Below the pieces are notes generated by a model. That model worked only from the letters and a program-made list of their open reading frames with translations. It did not search any database and had not been told where the DNA came from. DNA of 64,000 nucleotides from Euryodendron excelsum (Eukaryota; Streptophyta; Magnoliopsida; Ericales; Pentaphylacaceae). The stretch lies in NCBI GenBank assembly GCA_033060915.1, contig CM065388.1, positions 22,308,001 through 22,372,000 on the forward strand, written 5' to 3'. The number at the start of each line of letters is the position of its first letter. Within the stretch, counting starts at the first letter, position 1. The position numbers and the translations under genes are program-made. This document shows positions 22,737-34,113 of this stretch, one piece after another.

Positions 22737-23489
22737 ATGAAGCGTTCAAGTTTCAATCTCGAGTCCGAAGATGAGTCTGAGGTCAGCAGCCAAGTTGCGT
22801 CCAACATCTCAATTCAAGAAATTACCCCTGATCCCTCAAAGGACAGCACCACAACTTCTTCCTGCCTCACAAATTCAATAAAGCTTCAACCCACTGATCC
22901 AGGGCCTATTTCCCTTGATTTGACTCTCAACTTCGATGCCAATGATGTCGAGTTGAATGACATTGGCAAGACTAGTAATGAGTTAGCCACTCATGCTGCG
23001 GCAGCAACACCCCGAGTGTTTTCCTGCAATTACTGTCGGCGCAAGTTTTACAGCTCACAAGCTTTGGGTGGACACCAGAATGCACACAAGAGGGAGAGGA
23101 CATTGGCAAAGCGGGCAATGCGGATGGGAATGTTGTCCGATAGGTACGCAAGCTTGGCGTCTCTACCGCTTCATGGTTCTGCATTTCGGTCCCTTGGGAT
23201 TGAAGCTCATGGCTCAATGCACCAACGATTCTTGCCATCGACAAGACCTCCTCTGAATGAGGCAAGAGGTGGAGCAAGGTTTGAACAAAGCTTTTTTGGG
23301 TTACCAATGTTTGTGGAAGACGATGAAGCGGAGATGTTTTGGCCAGGCAGTTTCCGGCAGATTGGTGAGGGAGTTGGTGGCAACTTGGGTTTCAATTCAG
23401 GACAAAGTTCAAACATAAATTTTGTAGCTATGGCTCCAGCACCAAGGACAGATTCCTCTTCATCGCCTGATCTTACTTTGAAGCTTTAA
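22737..23489 (+). CDS. ZFP4: C2H2 zinc finger protein, ZFP4-like transcriptional repressor
   Basis: The 250-residue protein carries one plant-type C2H2 finger, Cys97-Cys100-His113-His117, with the QALGGH signature at 108-113. The segment FYSSQALGGHQNAHKRERT is typical of the Arabidopsis ZFP1/3/4/7 group. Two EAR-type repression motifs are visible: LDLTLNF (60-66) and the C-terminal DLTLKL (245-250). FVEDDEAEMFWPGSFRQ near 192-208 closely resembles the C-terminal block of ZFP4. The usual length for ZFP4 is about 250-270, so the gene looks complete. Translation is placed at ATG 22737 because MKRSSFNLE fits the family N terminus and the frame upstream has no ATG. A T/C-rich tract ending CTGCAG just before 22697 suggests a 5' UTR splice acceptor. 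Expected role: a nuclear DNA-binding repressor that recruits TOPLESS-type corepressors; related ZFPs dampen abscisic acid responses. The ZFP4 identity is from family memory. Confidence 0.9.
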   Translation: MKRSSFNLESEDESEVSSQVASNISIQEITPDPSKDSTTTSSCLTNSIKLQPTDPGPISLDLTLNFDANDVELNDIGKTSNELATHAAAATPRVFSCNYCRRKFYSSQALGGHQNAHKRERTLAKRAMRMGMLSDRYASLASLPLHGSAFRSLGIEAHGSMHQRFLPSTRPPLNEARGGARFEQSFFGLPMFVEDDEAEMFWPGSFRQIGEGVGGNLGFNSGQSSNINFVAMAPAPRTDSSSSPDLTLKL

Positions 23490-25784
23490 TCTTGCCTTTA
23501 AATTTTTTTTTTGTTGGGAACTTGAATTCTGGACGTCATTTTCTGCTAAACTTGCAACTCAATCCGGTGTTCTCTTTGTACAGTGAGAGGAGCATTAGCG
23601 ATTACAGTGAGCTTGCTGAAATGAATTTTTTTCTGTTTTACTTTGTATGATCCTTTTTTAGTTGAGTAATTATGCTTTTGATGCTGCTGTGTAAGAAGAG
23701 TTTGATGATGATATTAATTTCGTTTATGTTATATGGACTCGGGTATGGTGATTAGGTACAAGTATGTGCTAAAGTGTTGGGTTTATTTTATTATATATCC
23801 AAGGACATCGGGTTTCATATTTTTGTATTACTTTTTTATATTTCGTTGGATAAAATGGTATAAATTAATATAGTGTGTTGTGTAAAATATGGAAGTCTTA
23901 TGCATGATTATATAGTTAACTATACAATATATATATATATACATGTAGCGTACATATTCTTAGCTAAATGTCAATTGTCTGTTTCTAGTATCAATTTTAG
24001 CTTGCAAGTTCTTATTTAAAAAACGAAGTCCTTGTGAGACCAGAAATGGAGAATAAAAGGTCTTAAAAGAAGTTTACCAGAGGTATAGTGAAATTGAAGG
24101 AATGTTTGTGTTAGACATAGTTTGGGGGATATGTTCACACTTGATGTAGGAATTCCTATTCTTACACTACAATTTTTTTGGAGGCCTCACTTTTTGCAAA
24201 ACCTATTTTTGGATTATTTGCTTCTTTTGTGAACTCCTTTTGTAATCTCCGGATCCTTATGTAAATTTTATGCTTGTCAAATTTTAAATTGATCCGATAT
24301 CAAAAGCTACTTCATCCATCCAACTTTCAAAATTGGAGTTTTATCGCGCATAAAAATGCAGATGTGCAGATGACATAAAAAGTGCATGTCAAAAATTGAA
24401 ACATACAAAAAGTAAAGGTGAAAGAATAAAATTCCTATGGTGAAACATTCCCTCTTCATTATAACTTTAGAATCAGTTTTTTAACTTTTTATTTTTTTTA
24501 CCTTTTCTAGTTTTTTTTTTAACCAAAATTCAATTTTCTATTTGATGTATGAACTTTTAGTTTATGCTTACTAGTAAAAATATTTAAATATTAGTTTGAA
24601 AAAAATTGCTAAAGATGAAAAAAAAAAAATTTAAAACGCTAACATAAAATCCCGTACCAAACGAGGTAACATGTTTGTCTATGATTTAAAGTTGGTGGTT
24701 TTGATAGAATGACTTCAAACTCCAATGGGTCTTTGATTAAAAAAAAAAAAAAATTACACTAGGGATTAATGTCATTCTTCCATTCTTTTGAGTAAGATTC
24801 TTGCTCTTGACAGAAAAGCCAATTCTACTTTTGAAATTGGTGTTACCATATGATTTGTTTTTTTTTCTCTGCTTTGTTCTTTAAATGTCATGTATGTCAT
24901 ATTGTTATTCCTTTTCTAGACTAACTAGTTCAATTTATCGTGTATTGGTTATTTATTTTTAAAAAGTTTTTTAGTCAACAAGACAAGACAACAAGATGCC
25001 TACGTTAGGGATCGCTTGCTTTATTATGTCAATATTAATAAGCACTGTTGGAATTATGGCCCTTATTTACCATGACGTCTCATGATCAAGTATATGTGAG
25101 GTTTTTTTTTTTTTTTTTTTTACCACACGTGTTTGAGTAGTACTATATAAAGATAAAAAAAAATATATAAATTTAGAATTTATATAGATGTTGATGAATT
25201 GAGACATATTATTTTAAAACAAATTACCTATTAAAATAACTTCAGTTATTAGAGTGTCAATCCCATCATTTTTGTGAATTCTGTATACAAGTTTTATAAT
25301 AATAAAATTATATGGGTTTCTTTAGTACTTCTAAGAATTTGCTACTAGACTTAAGCTTTTGATGTTAAATTTATGTTTGTTTATATGTACAAAGATGGTA
25401 GTTGGAAATAAATAGAAGAAAAGAAATTAACTTGGCTAATTTACCAAATTCAAGCTAAGAACAAACTTACAATTTGGCATGGTAGTTGCAAAAACCATGA
25501 TAAAATGACTGTATAAGCATTCTACACGATTCATTGTTGCACAAATTTGCTTCCCCCCTCCTTTATTTTAATGACAAGAAGTAAGATTACCCCTAAAATT
25601 TTAAAAACACTATTTTGACGTACAATTTTAGAAATATCATCACAGTTTGCCCCCTCTGAAAATTTATGAATATCCCCCTTAAATGCTTAATTTGCTTAAA
25701 AAACCCCTTTATATTATTTATAATTTATGTAAACTTATATATATCATATAGCTGTACAAAAGTCACGTGCTCTATTGTTGATTA
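23490..25784. other. 3' flank of the ZFP4-like gene and intergenic; no gene seen
   Basis: The first few hundred bases probably contain the 3' UTR and poly(A) site. The rest is AT-rich with T- and A-runs and shows no coding structure. Confidence 0.5.
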
Positions 25785-25970
25785 AATAAAAAAAATTCAT
25801 TCTTACAAATTTTTTTATAAAATACACTACTAGAATGATGTGGCAGTGATAATTTTAAAATTATGAGTCAAAATAGTGGATATATTGGCTTGAAATGAAA
25901 TGACTACAAATAACTACATCATTATATAAAAAATTTGTACAAAAATTCTAATTATATAGCATTACTTTAG
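25785..25970. mobile_element. MITE, family A copy
   Basis: It contains CATTCTTACAAATTTTTTTA, then AGAATGATGTGGCAGTGATA on the left, and ACTACATCATTATATAAAAA followed by TTGTACAAAAATTCTAATTA and ATAGCATTACTTT on the right. The right end inverted (AAAGTAATGCTAT) matches the left end of the copy at 7931. Confidence 0.5.
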
Positions 25971-26831
25971 AAAAAAATAATTATAAATAATTACTCTTTT
26001 TCTGGTACCACTGAAGACTACCCTCTAATTTCAAAGCAATGCCAAAACTTTTGCTATTTTTTACAATAGATTTTGTCATGATTTTATTTTTAAAAAAGTA
26101 AAAATTTTCATTGATTACAAAAGAGAGGTATATTGTTTTAAGAGCCAAAATAATATTTTTCTACGACTTTAAAACTGGTACGTCAATAGTTTTAAAAAAA
26201 AAAAATTGATAGGTCAATTTTTTTAGCACCTGACAACTTTTTTTGTTATAATTTTCTATGAGATGAAATTCAAATCTAGGATAGTTTATTTTAATCTTTG
26301 TAAGAAAAATGGGTAGGGGAAGAAAACTTTCTGCTAAAGAATTTGTATATTTTTAGCAGACAAGATGGAATTCAAAAAATTCAAGCTTTCATGTAAATCT
26401 AAAATTTTTACCAAGTAGTTGAAACTAGTGAATCGATTTCAAAATTCAGAAAACTTAATTTAATGTTATAAGCACCATAGTTTAATATAAAAAATTAAAA
26501 ATGGACATATTGATTGCTCTTAAAGTCGATATATATACATATCTACATATGTTTATTTATTAATATCCTTATATATACGTACTAAAAGATCCAAGCACTA
26601 ATTCTGGCATGGCCATATGTAGAAAGACTTACTTATTCAGGGGTTCGAATTTGTGAAAATTAGCTTTGTTAAGAAAAAAGTAACACAATAGCACGTATGT
26701 CCTTAGCATAAAGCCTCGAGTTCAATCCTTATTCACGTCTTCTTGTGATCAGCTCTCATTCATGTAATTTATGAAATTTACGTAGCTTATGTAGACAGTG
26801 ATCGTACATGAGCTCAAGATAATAGTCGAAG

Positions 26832-27171
26832 TAGGGGTGAATATTGGTTAAGCCTCGTGAGGTTCGGGCCGGGCCTATACTAAAAAAATTTTATCAGGTT
26901 TAAAATTAAATCTCAAGCTCGTTCAAAATAAAAATTAGATTTTTAAGTCCGCCCATTTAATTTAAAAATAATTTTAATAAAGATTTTTTAAAAAAAATAA
27001 TATAAAAAATAAATACATAAATATATTAAAATATGTTATTTTTATATCTTCTTAATCGGTCAGACTTCAAACATAATTTATAAGTCTACCTATTAGTCTA
27101 AATGATAAACGAGTTTGAACAAACTGAGCGGGCCATCGGACCCGTGACTAGCTAGGCTTGGATACCCTGTA
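26832..27171. mobile_element. Non-autonomous element with TAGGGGTG ends
   Basis: The left end TAGGGGTGAATATTGGTTAA and the inverted right end TACAGGGTATCCAAGCC form a degenerate inverted repeat. GGGCCGGGCC-type subterminal sequence on the left is mirrored by GGGCCATCGGACCCG on the right. Non-coding; no convincing target duplication. Confidence 0.4.
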
Positions 27172-27969
27172 GGAAAGAACAAAAGAGTAGCAGGCACGTC
27201 TCATCGCTTTTGGGTGTAGTAGTAATTTGAGCGGAACATTGAGGCCATTTGGTTAGCAGACAATGTGAAAGCTACTTATCTGATTGTTTTAAGACACGGC
27301 GAAGACAAATTGGTACCATCTCTACGCGTTTGGGGGCATCATAAAGACAAACCGTGTTGACTTGCATAGCCCTATTAGGTGATTGACTTTATATGGAGCA
27401 TTATTGTCTCTATATGAATGTATATATGTACACACATTAGTGACAGCACGTGCATTGCACATGCTACGATATTTAAATTGAAAGCATCAAAAGTCCAAAG
27501 TATCCAAAATATAGTTTACTCAATTGCAAAACAAACCAAGTGCATAGAAATTTTAGACTTAATAACTAATCGATAACATTTGCATAGTATTAATTGAACA
27601 ATAAAAATACAGTTGAAAAATAAATCTGTCACCAATATTAGTAAAAGTGTGTTTTTTTTTTTTTGGAAACATTGGAAAGAATTAGTAAAGGTGTTTTCTT
27701 TGTATAAGTTTGGTTATATTTATAGTAAATTTGATTGATATTGTCAACTGTTATTATTTTTAATTGTATCGTGTTTTTAATTGTGCCTATTTCACATAAA
27801 AATAGTATTTTGTATGTGTTCAATAGCAATCCCATGCATCTTCATTTTTACTGTGATTTTTATTTTCTCAAAGCCTTTCTACTTAAAATTCTTAAAAACA
27901 ATACAATACTATAGAATATAATGGTATTTTGAGAATTTAAAAAATGCTTCTTTTGAAACGAATAATTAG

Positions 27970-28261
27970 CCAATATCTATTTTCTAGTAATTCTTTTTAA
28001 TTTTTACCTCATAATAATAAAGTTTTCTTCTTTTATATAAAAAAAAATGTTAGCAGTTAGTTTTTTGTAATTCAAGTGGCTAGTTAATAAACAGAGTATA
28101 ACACAATGTAGAGCGCCCGATATCTATTTTCTACTTACTCTTTTTGAACTTTTGTTCATAAATATAATGTTTTTCTTCTTTTATATGAAAAACAAATGCT
28201 AATATCTAGTTTATGGTAATTCAAGTGGCTAATAGAGAGAATATGACCCAATTTAAACAAA
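27970..28261. repeat. Tandem duplication, about 147-bp unit
   Basis: Two diverged copies start at 27970 and 28117 (CC-ATATCTATTTTCTA). They share TTTTCTTCTTTTATAT, GTAATTCAAGTGGCTA and AGTATAACACAAT/AATATGACCCAAT. Confidence 0.7.
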
Positions 28262-28475
28262 TTGAAAGTTCTTATTTTTTGTCATTTTAGTTGTTTATGC
28301 CTCACTTGGTTTATTGAAGAGGTGGTGAAATGCTACTGATCATTTATACAATCGAATTTGTTATATGTAAGATACAAATTAAAATAAAAGATTTGAAGAA
28401 GCAAATAAGTAATTTCACGAAAGGAGGAAAAAAAATATGCTTTCGTTTCTTTCATAATAGACAGACATATAAAAA

Positions 28476-28620
28476 TTTCTATTCTTACAAAATTTTTATT
28501 CATAAAACTCCTTCAAAATAATATGGCAATGATATTTTTGAAACTATAAATGAAAAGGTGGATGTTCTGATTTTAATTAAAAGGACTAAAATTAGATACA
28601 TTGTTATGTATAAAAATTCC
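28476..28620. mobile_element. MITE, family A copy, diverged
   Basis: It contains CTATTCTTACAAAATTTTTA, AAAATAATATGGCAATGATA and, on the right, TACATTGTTATGTATAAAAATTCCGTATG. The block order matches the copies at 7931 and 25785. A (GA)n tract follows at 28629-28661. Confidence 0.45.
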
Positions 28621-28627
28621 GTATGTA

Positions 28628-28665
<38 letters not shown>

Positions 28666-28916
28666 ATATGTAAGAAATTGATATAGTTAAGAGGGAAATG
28701 CAACCATGCTCCCCGTCTAAATAAGAAGATTGATAAATTTACAAGTCAAAAATTTTTGAAAAATTATATACATAGTCCTCTCTCTTACTTGAGCTTGCCC
28801 CTCCTTGTGTGAGAGCTAGGGGCAGTGGATACATCCATAATAGCGGTGCATTTAGCATTCTTCTCAAATTGTAGTTGCACAAGATAGAGAATTTAAGAGT
28901 AGCTCACACATAGTGA

Positions 28917-29102
28917 CAATGGCGGACGGACCACCAAAAATTTTAAATTTCCCTTAAACCTTCATAGTTTTTTGTATATTTAGAAAAAATTATAGTGTAA
29001 TGACCCCCAAAATTTAAAATTTTTTACCTAACCCACTTTTAAATAATTTTTTTTTTTTTTTTAACCTTGGCCCCCTCATGTAAGATCTTGGGTCTGCCAT
29101 TG
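28917..29102. mobile_element. hAT-type MITE with perfect 8-bp target duplication
   Basis: The 186-bp element begins CAATGGCGGACGG and ends GTCTGCCATTG (inverted: CAATGGCAGAC). It is flanked by CATAGTGA on both sides, 28909-28916 and 29103-29110. An 8-bp duplication together with a CARTGGYGGA terminus points to the hAT superfamily. The interior is AT-rich with a long T-run and no coding capacity. It is related to the element at 43712-44066. Confidence 0.85.
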
Positions 29103-29260
29103 CATAGTGACGACATCTTTCTCTTGCCAAAAGAAAGAAAGAAAAGCATTTTTGTCCAACCGCAATGTAAATGAATGTGGAGTCATCATTGGAGAATCAT
29201 AAGTTCGAAACTGGTTGCCTGCTCCTCCATCTTTGATTCATTTTCTTCTCATTTAAATTG

Positions 29261-29264
<4 letters not shown>

Positions 29265-29296
<32 letters not shown>
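29265..29296. repeat. (CT)n microsatellite
   Basis: About 16 CT units. Confidence 0.9.
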
Positions 29297-29299
<3 letters not shown>

Positions 29300-32076
29300 A
29301 AAACAAATTTAAGTAAAACATATGCTGCTATGATTAAAAACTAAAGCACCCTTCCAAATATTTCAATCACTAATGAGGAGTGGAGAGTGCTCTTAGGGAA
29401 TAAGAACAGTAACTGTTATATCTCAATTACCTAGTGAAGAAGTTGAATTTCTAAAGATTCTAAACCCGTGTTTTTAGATGCTTTTGAAAATGTTTTACTA
29501 ACCCTTGAAAATTTTCAAAACTATCATCTATTGTTTAATTTTATCACGTATTCAAGAAAGAGTCTTTTATTGATTTTGTTAACATGATATGATATTGGAA
29601 GTTGTAATGCAAGATAATCTAATAAACCCAATTAACATAATATCGAAGTATTCCAACACAAAATGCCAATAATTTTGTAAGCTCAAACACAGGAACCTAA
29701 ATCGAACAAATTTAAGAGCTTCGCTTAATACTAGGTCTATGTTAATTGGCATCTCGAGATGAGAAGCCGAGCTCTTGAATTTGTAAACTCAAACTTCTCT
29801 TGGATGTTCGTTGTGTTGCTATAATGACAGAATGTTCCTATATATACATTGATGTTTAAATTTAAAAAAAAAAAGAGACACTCCCCAGTTTTTCGAGTTC
29901 TTCATAGTATTCCAAAACCCCTAACAAAAGAGAAGAAAAGCTTTGGACCAAAATATCCCTTATTTTAATATTTCTATAGCTATTAATTGGTAACTTTTAC
30001 TTTTAGCAAAAGAAAAGAGTACTAAAATAACAAGGGTATTGTTGTACCTCCTTGAAGTAGTAGTTAAGTGTTGGAGGCTGAAGAAGATCTATAAAATGTT
30101 TGCAAGACTTGAATACAAGTCCTGATTATGACTTCTAAGATAATTTGCTAAATTGATAAACTAGAAGAGCTCTTTTAGTCCTCTGCATTGCGAGTATAGA
30201 AATGTGGAAAAAGCATGCATGGGAGAAGCTCTTTTGGTAAAAAAAAATAAATTTAGACTTTCAATTTTTCTTCAGTCCTTGAGAGTATGAATTTAAAGAA
30301 GTAAATATTTTACATGACTAGTTCATTTGTTCTATACCTCAGATTAATTATATATAATACATTTATGGTGCTGAGATAATTTTGGGTCAAATGCATTAGA
30401 TTCCAGAAGAAAAAAAAAAACAGGTCCATGGTTCAAGTAGCAGTTGAGAGACATAAGATTGGAAGTATTTGAATAGAGATAAAGAAGGAGACAAAAATTA
30501 AAAATAAAGAAGTAGAAAAAATGGGGACGTTTAGTAAAACAATAATAAGAAATTTTAATGTTTTAGAAGTATTGGCTAGGTGGTTAACTAATGGGAGAGT
30601 CGGCAGCAAGAAGTAAACAAGTATGGTGCTGTATTTGTGAAGATTCGTAGCATAAACCCGTCGTTAATAAGACCACATATGGCAATGACAACATGGAAAC
30701 TGGATTATTAAGGTTGAATATTGACAGTTTGTAATTAAAAAATACGGGTTTGTTGAAAGAGACAATGAGTTCATTAAAAAATAAAGTACCAAAATTGGTT
30801 TCCTAATGTACTTAATAAAAATGATAGATATAATATACAAGACATGAATGTAATTGTAGAATAATGTAAGGCGAGTTTGGTTTGCGATCAAAATCAGCTA
30901 ATTTTCTTCTAGGCTTAATAATGATATTATTCAATAATTCGTTGAAAGTAACATATGTAAATGACCGTTGGTGCTTAACGTGACATGAGGAGTTCAAGGT
31001 CTTAGCTTGAATAGTCCTAATTTCTTTGGCTTGACTAAGTTGTCATAACAAATTATTTACCTAATTAAGACTTCATTGATGCTAAAAGAAAATATGTCAA
31101 TGAAGATATTTTGTGTTCCTCATATAAAAATGTTACAATCATGTCCCTTCAAGGCTTAAATAATTAGAGGCTAATTAGTTAATTCTACTAAAATTGAGTT
31201 AGGGCGATCTGACCAAGTCCATGGTGTCGTCAACCCTGAGGGTGAGACCTAATTCCCCAAATCCCACAAGATCCGCAGCATCTTCGTTCAATTGTAGGCA
31301 CCATGTTAATGTCGATTGTTGCAATATTAATTGTGAACTTTGACTCTAGTTATAAAGTTCAAACGAGACTTGCAGAGAGATTGGAGCGCGAGACTAGAAA
31401 AAAAAATTGAGAGAAGCAGATCCAAGTGGACGTGTATTTCTTTAGGATTCAGATACCTTTAAGCAATCAGGGTGCTAGATATTATCATATTAGTATATCT
31501 TTGGAAGTATTGTAATTGTCTTAGACTTGTAATCTCCATTGATAGTGAATTGTTCTCTTATTGTGGATGTTGCTAACTATGTTAATTTCTGGCGTTTCTG
31601 CTTGTTTTTTTTCTTTTTGCTGATGCATGCTTGTGAATGTTGGTGCTTCCATATGTTTATCCGTGGGTTGAATACCAACAAGTTCTACAAACGTTGCTAT
31701 CAAAATGGAACAATAGTGGAATATATACGCACCCTACCCATTTGTGTTTACACAGTTATTCAAGAATAGGGGTTTGAAGTTTGAACATCGATAAAACTTG
31801 TTTAAAGCCTAGGCACCAGCCCTCAGAAGTGATGCAGAACCAAGGAGAAAAAACAACAGAGTATAAACTTGGAAACGAATAAACTTAGTGGCTCACAAGT
31901 TTTTTGATGTTCGCATTGACCTAAAATTAAAATGAAAAAAGAAAAGAAGAAAAACAGATTATGGTCTTACATTGTCTAGCTTAGTTAATTAGGTGAAATC
32001 AATTTCACAATTGTTTTAAAATAACTTTGGGTGATGTGTTGTTCATAAACTTTAGTGCTATTTCAATGAACAAGAC
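29297..32076. other. Intergenic, no gene seen
   Basis: AT-rich DNA. Open frames at 30664-30997 and 31521-31769 overlap in several frames on both strands and carry no domain. Confidence 0.5.
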
Positions 32077-32303
32077 AGTGTTTGTTTTGTGGAATGGAAT
32101 AAGGTAATAAGAAATCCCGCCATGACATGAAATCCTGGGATTACAAATTCGACATATGGTAATTTTGTAATTTGGCCTTCTTTCCTGAATCCTCGTATTG
32201 CTTAATTATCCTACCCTCTTCTCCGGGATTTATTAATCCTGCAGGATAAGGGCGAATATGAGTTACTAGTCAAATCCCCTTGCCTTATCCCGTGAAACAA
32301 TAG
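32077..32303. mobile_element. Candidate MITE, TTGTTT-GGA-TAAGG arms
   Basis: The left arm TTGTTTTGTGGAATGGAATA and the inverted right arm TTGTTTCACGGGATAAGGCA are similar. Both are followed by an AAATCC-C block. The roughly 225-bp unit is slightly richer in GC than its surroundings and non-coding. Confidence 0.5.
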
Positions 32304-33880
32304 ATGGCCTTACTAGGTTTGAAGCATGATGCACCGCACAAATTTTGAAGTATTGCAGACTTAACCAAAATTTAAAAGATAGGAATTAAGGAAATGATGT
32401 AATCAATCTAAAGCTTCAAAAAACTTTGCAACTAATCATATAAGTTCTGACAAGAACAACATTTTGATCTGTGCAGGTAATAATTTAGTTCCAATTATAT
32501 ATATAATAACACTAGTATATATAGACATCCTGGACATGCATGTGCACAAAGAGAAGAAAGTTGGGTTATTATTTCACGCACTTGTTCACACATGATTTAG
32601 TGACTGTTCATAAACTCCACAAATTTCTATTTGTTAAGAAATTCAACTTCAAATTTTAAATATTTCGAGTGTAGTGTGCTTTATGAAATATTCATATATG
32701 TAAACATTCTCTTGAGGGGTAGATAGGAGTCGAAAACTCATCCCAATGGAGATCTTAAATTTGAAGATCACTTCTATAGAAATAGAATTTTTATATAATA
32801 TTTTCATACAAAATTATATAACTAATTGTAATCCTATCATTATTAATGAAAAAGAATAGATTTCTCACTTGAGCTCATAATTATAAAAATGTCACTTTTA
32901 CATCACTAAGTATAACATTACTGTATAGAAATTTCCTTTGTTGTATATTTTTTTTTAGCTTAGTCATCTCCATTGTAGCAATCTTAAGAATTTAACTAGG
33001 TAATTGTCTGGGGCATGTAAAATAAGATATGACATAGGCTTAGTTTGTTTTGATTAGCTTATAAGCTGCCTTATGGCCTTTTTGTTTTTTTTTTTATACT
33101 AAAAAAGCTAAATTGTAACCTAAAATTCATAAAAAAAAAGTAAAAAGTTAATATTACTTAAAAATCTTCCTAAAGTTGAAAAAACTAAATAAATAAATAA
33201 ATTTCTAAAAACATTTAATTGATTTTACAAAGATTAGTTTTAAGGCACTTGATATGAGTTGAATTTGACTGTAAATTTAGATGTCTTAAATTCAACATTT
33301 GGCAATCTTTTGCAGTCGGGCTGCTAAAAATTTATCGCGGGAACATTGACTGCATAACCAATATATATATATATATATATATGTATATGAGTTCAATTTG
33401 TGATTTCCCTAATGAGGACATTTTTCATTTTTGGAAGATGCTAACAACTTCAGTTAATAGGTTAGATTTGGTATAAAGAAAAGATTTTAGTGGGATGGTC
33501 TCAAACAGTTCCCAAAAACAGTGCGCAGTGAGCACCGTTTGAACGTTAGAAAATTTGCTCAAGTGAGAAGAGAGAGAGAGAGACAGTTATACCAAATGGA
33601 AATGCAAATACTGTTTTGAATTTTAAAATGTAAACGTTAGTAAATCTTTGGTCAAAGTCTCTCTCTCTACACACACATGTATATATATACATCGTTATAT
33701 ACACGTTTTAGACTAAAATCGAAGAGGGAAGTCAAGCGAAACCGCATGGCAATGGGGCTTTATATTTATATTTTCAACTTTCAACAACTCAACACAGGAC
33801 AGGACCCCTGAATAAGTAATTCACCTCAAATGATGGGTCATTTCTGTAATCTCACTTAAAAGCAAGGAACAAGAATCATC
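32304..33880. other. Intergenic and promoter region of the OBERON 3-like gene
   Basis: It holds a weak trace of MITE family A at about 32780-32940 and a (TA)n tract at 33360-33381. A TATATTTATA stretch at about 33758-33772 could serve as the TATA element for the downstream gene. The assignment of that box is inference. Confidence 0.35.
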
Positions 33881-33882
33881 GG

Positions 33883-33883
<1 letters not shown>

Positions 33884-33911
<28 letters not shown>
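33884..33911. repeat. (CT)n tract in the probable 5' leader of the OBERON 3-like gene
   Basis: About 14 CT units lie roughly 200 bp before the start codon. Pyrimidine-rich leaders are usual for plant housekeeping and developmental genes. Confidence 0.85.
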
Positions 33912-33915
<4 letters not shown>

Positions 33916-34113
33916 CTGAGAAAAGAAAGAAAAGAGAAAAGAAACAGCCGTTGCAGAGCTATGGAGTCCACGAGAATCAAAGCAACACAAGAGGAAATGA
34001 ACTGAAAAAGGCCTTTCAGATTCTCTCGAATTCTCGGAACTGCCCTTGATTTTCTCTCGCCTCTCTCTCACTGGTACGTTCTGATATCTCTCGCTCTTTC
34101 TTTGTCTGTGATC

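Noticed and set aside
22972..23307. 111-codon minus-strand open frame across the zinc finger gene
   Set aside because: It is the antisense shadow of a well-supported coding exon with a family signature on the plus strand.
26640..26750. GGGGTTCGAATT and GAGTTCAATCC words considered as tRNA or SINE B boxes
   Set aside because: No paired A box at the right spacing, no cloverleaf and no poly(A) tail.
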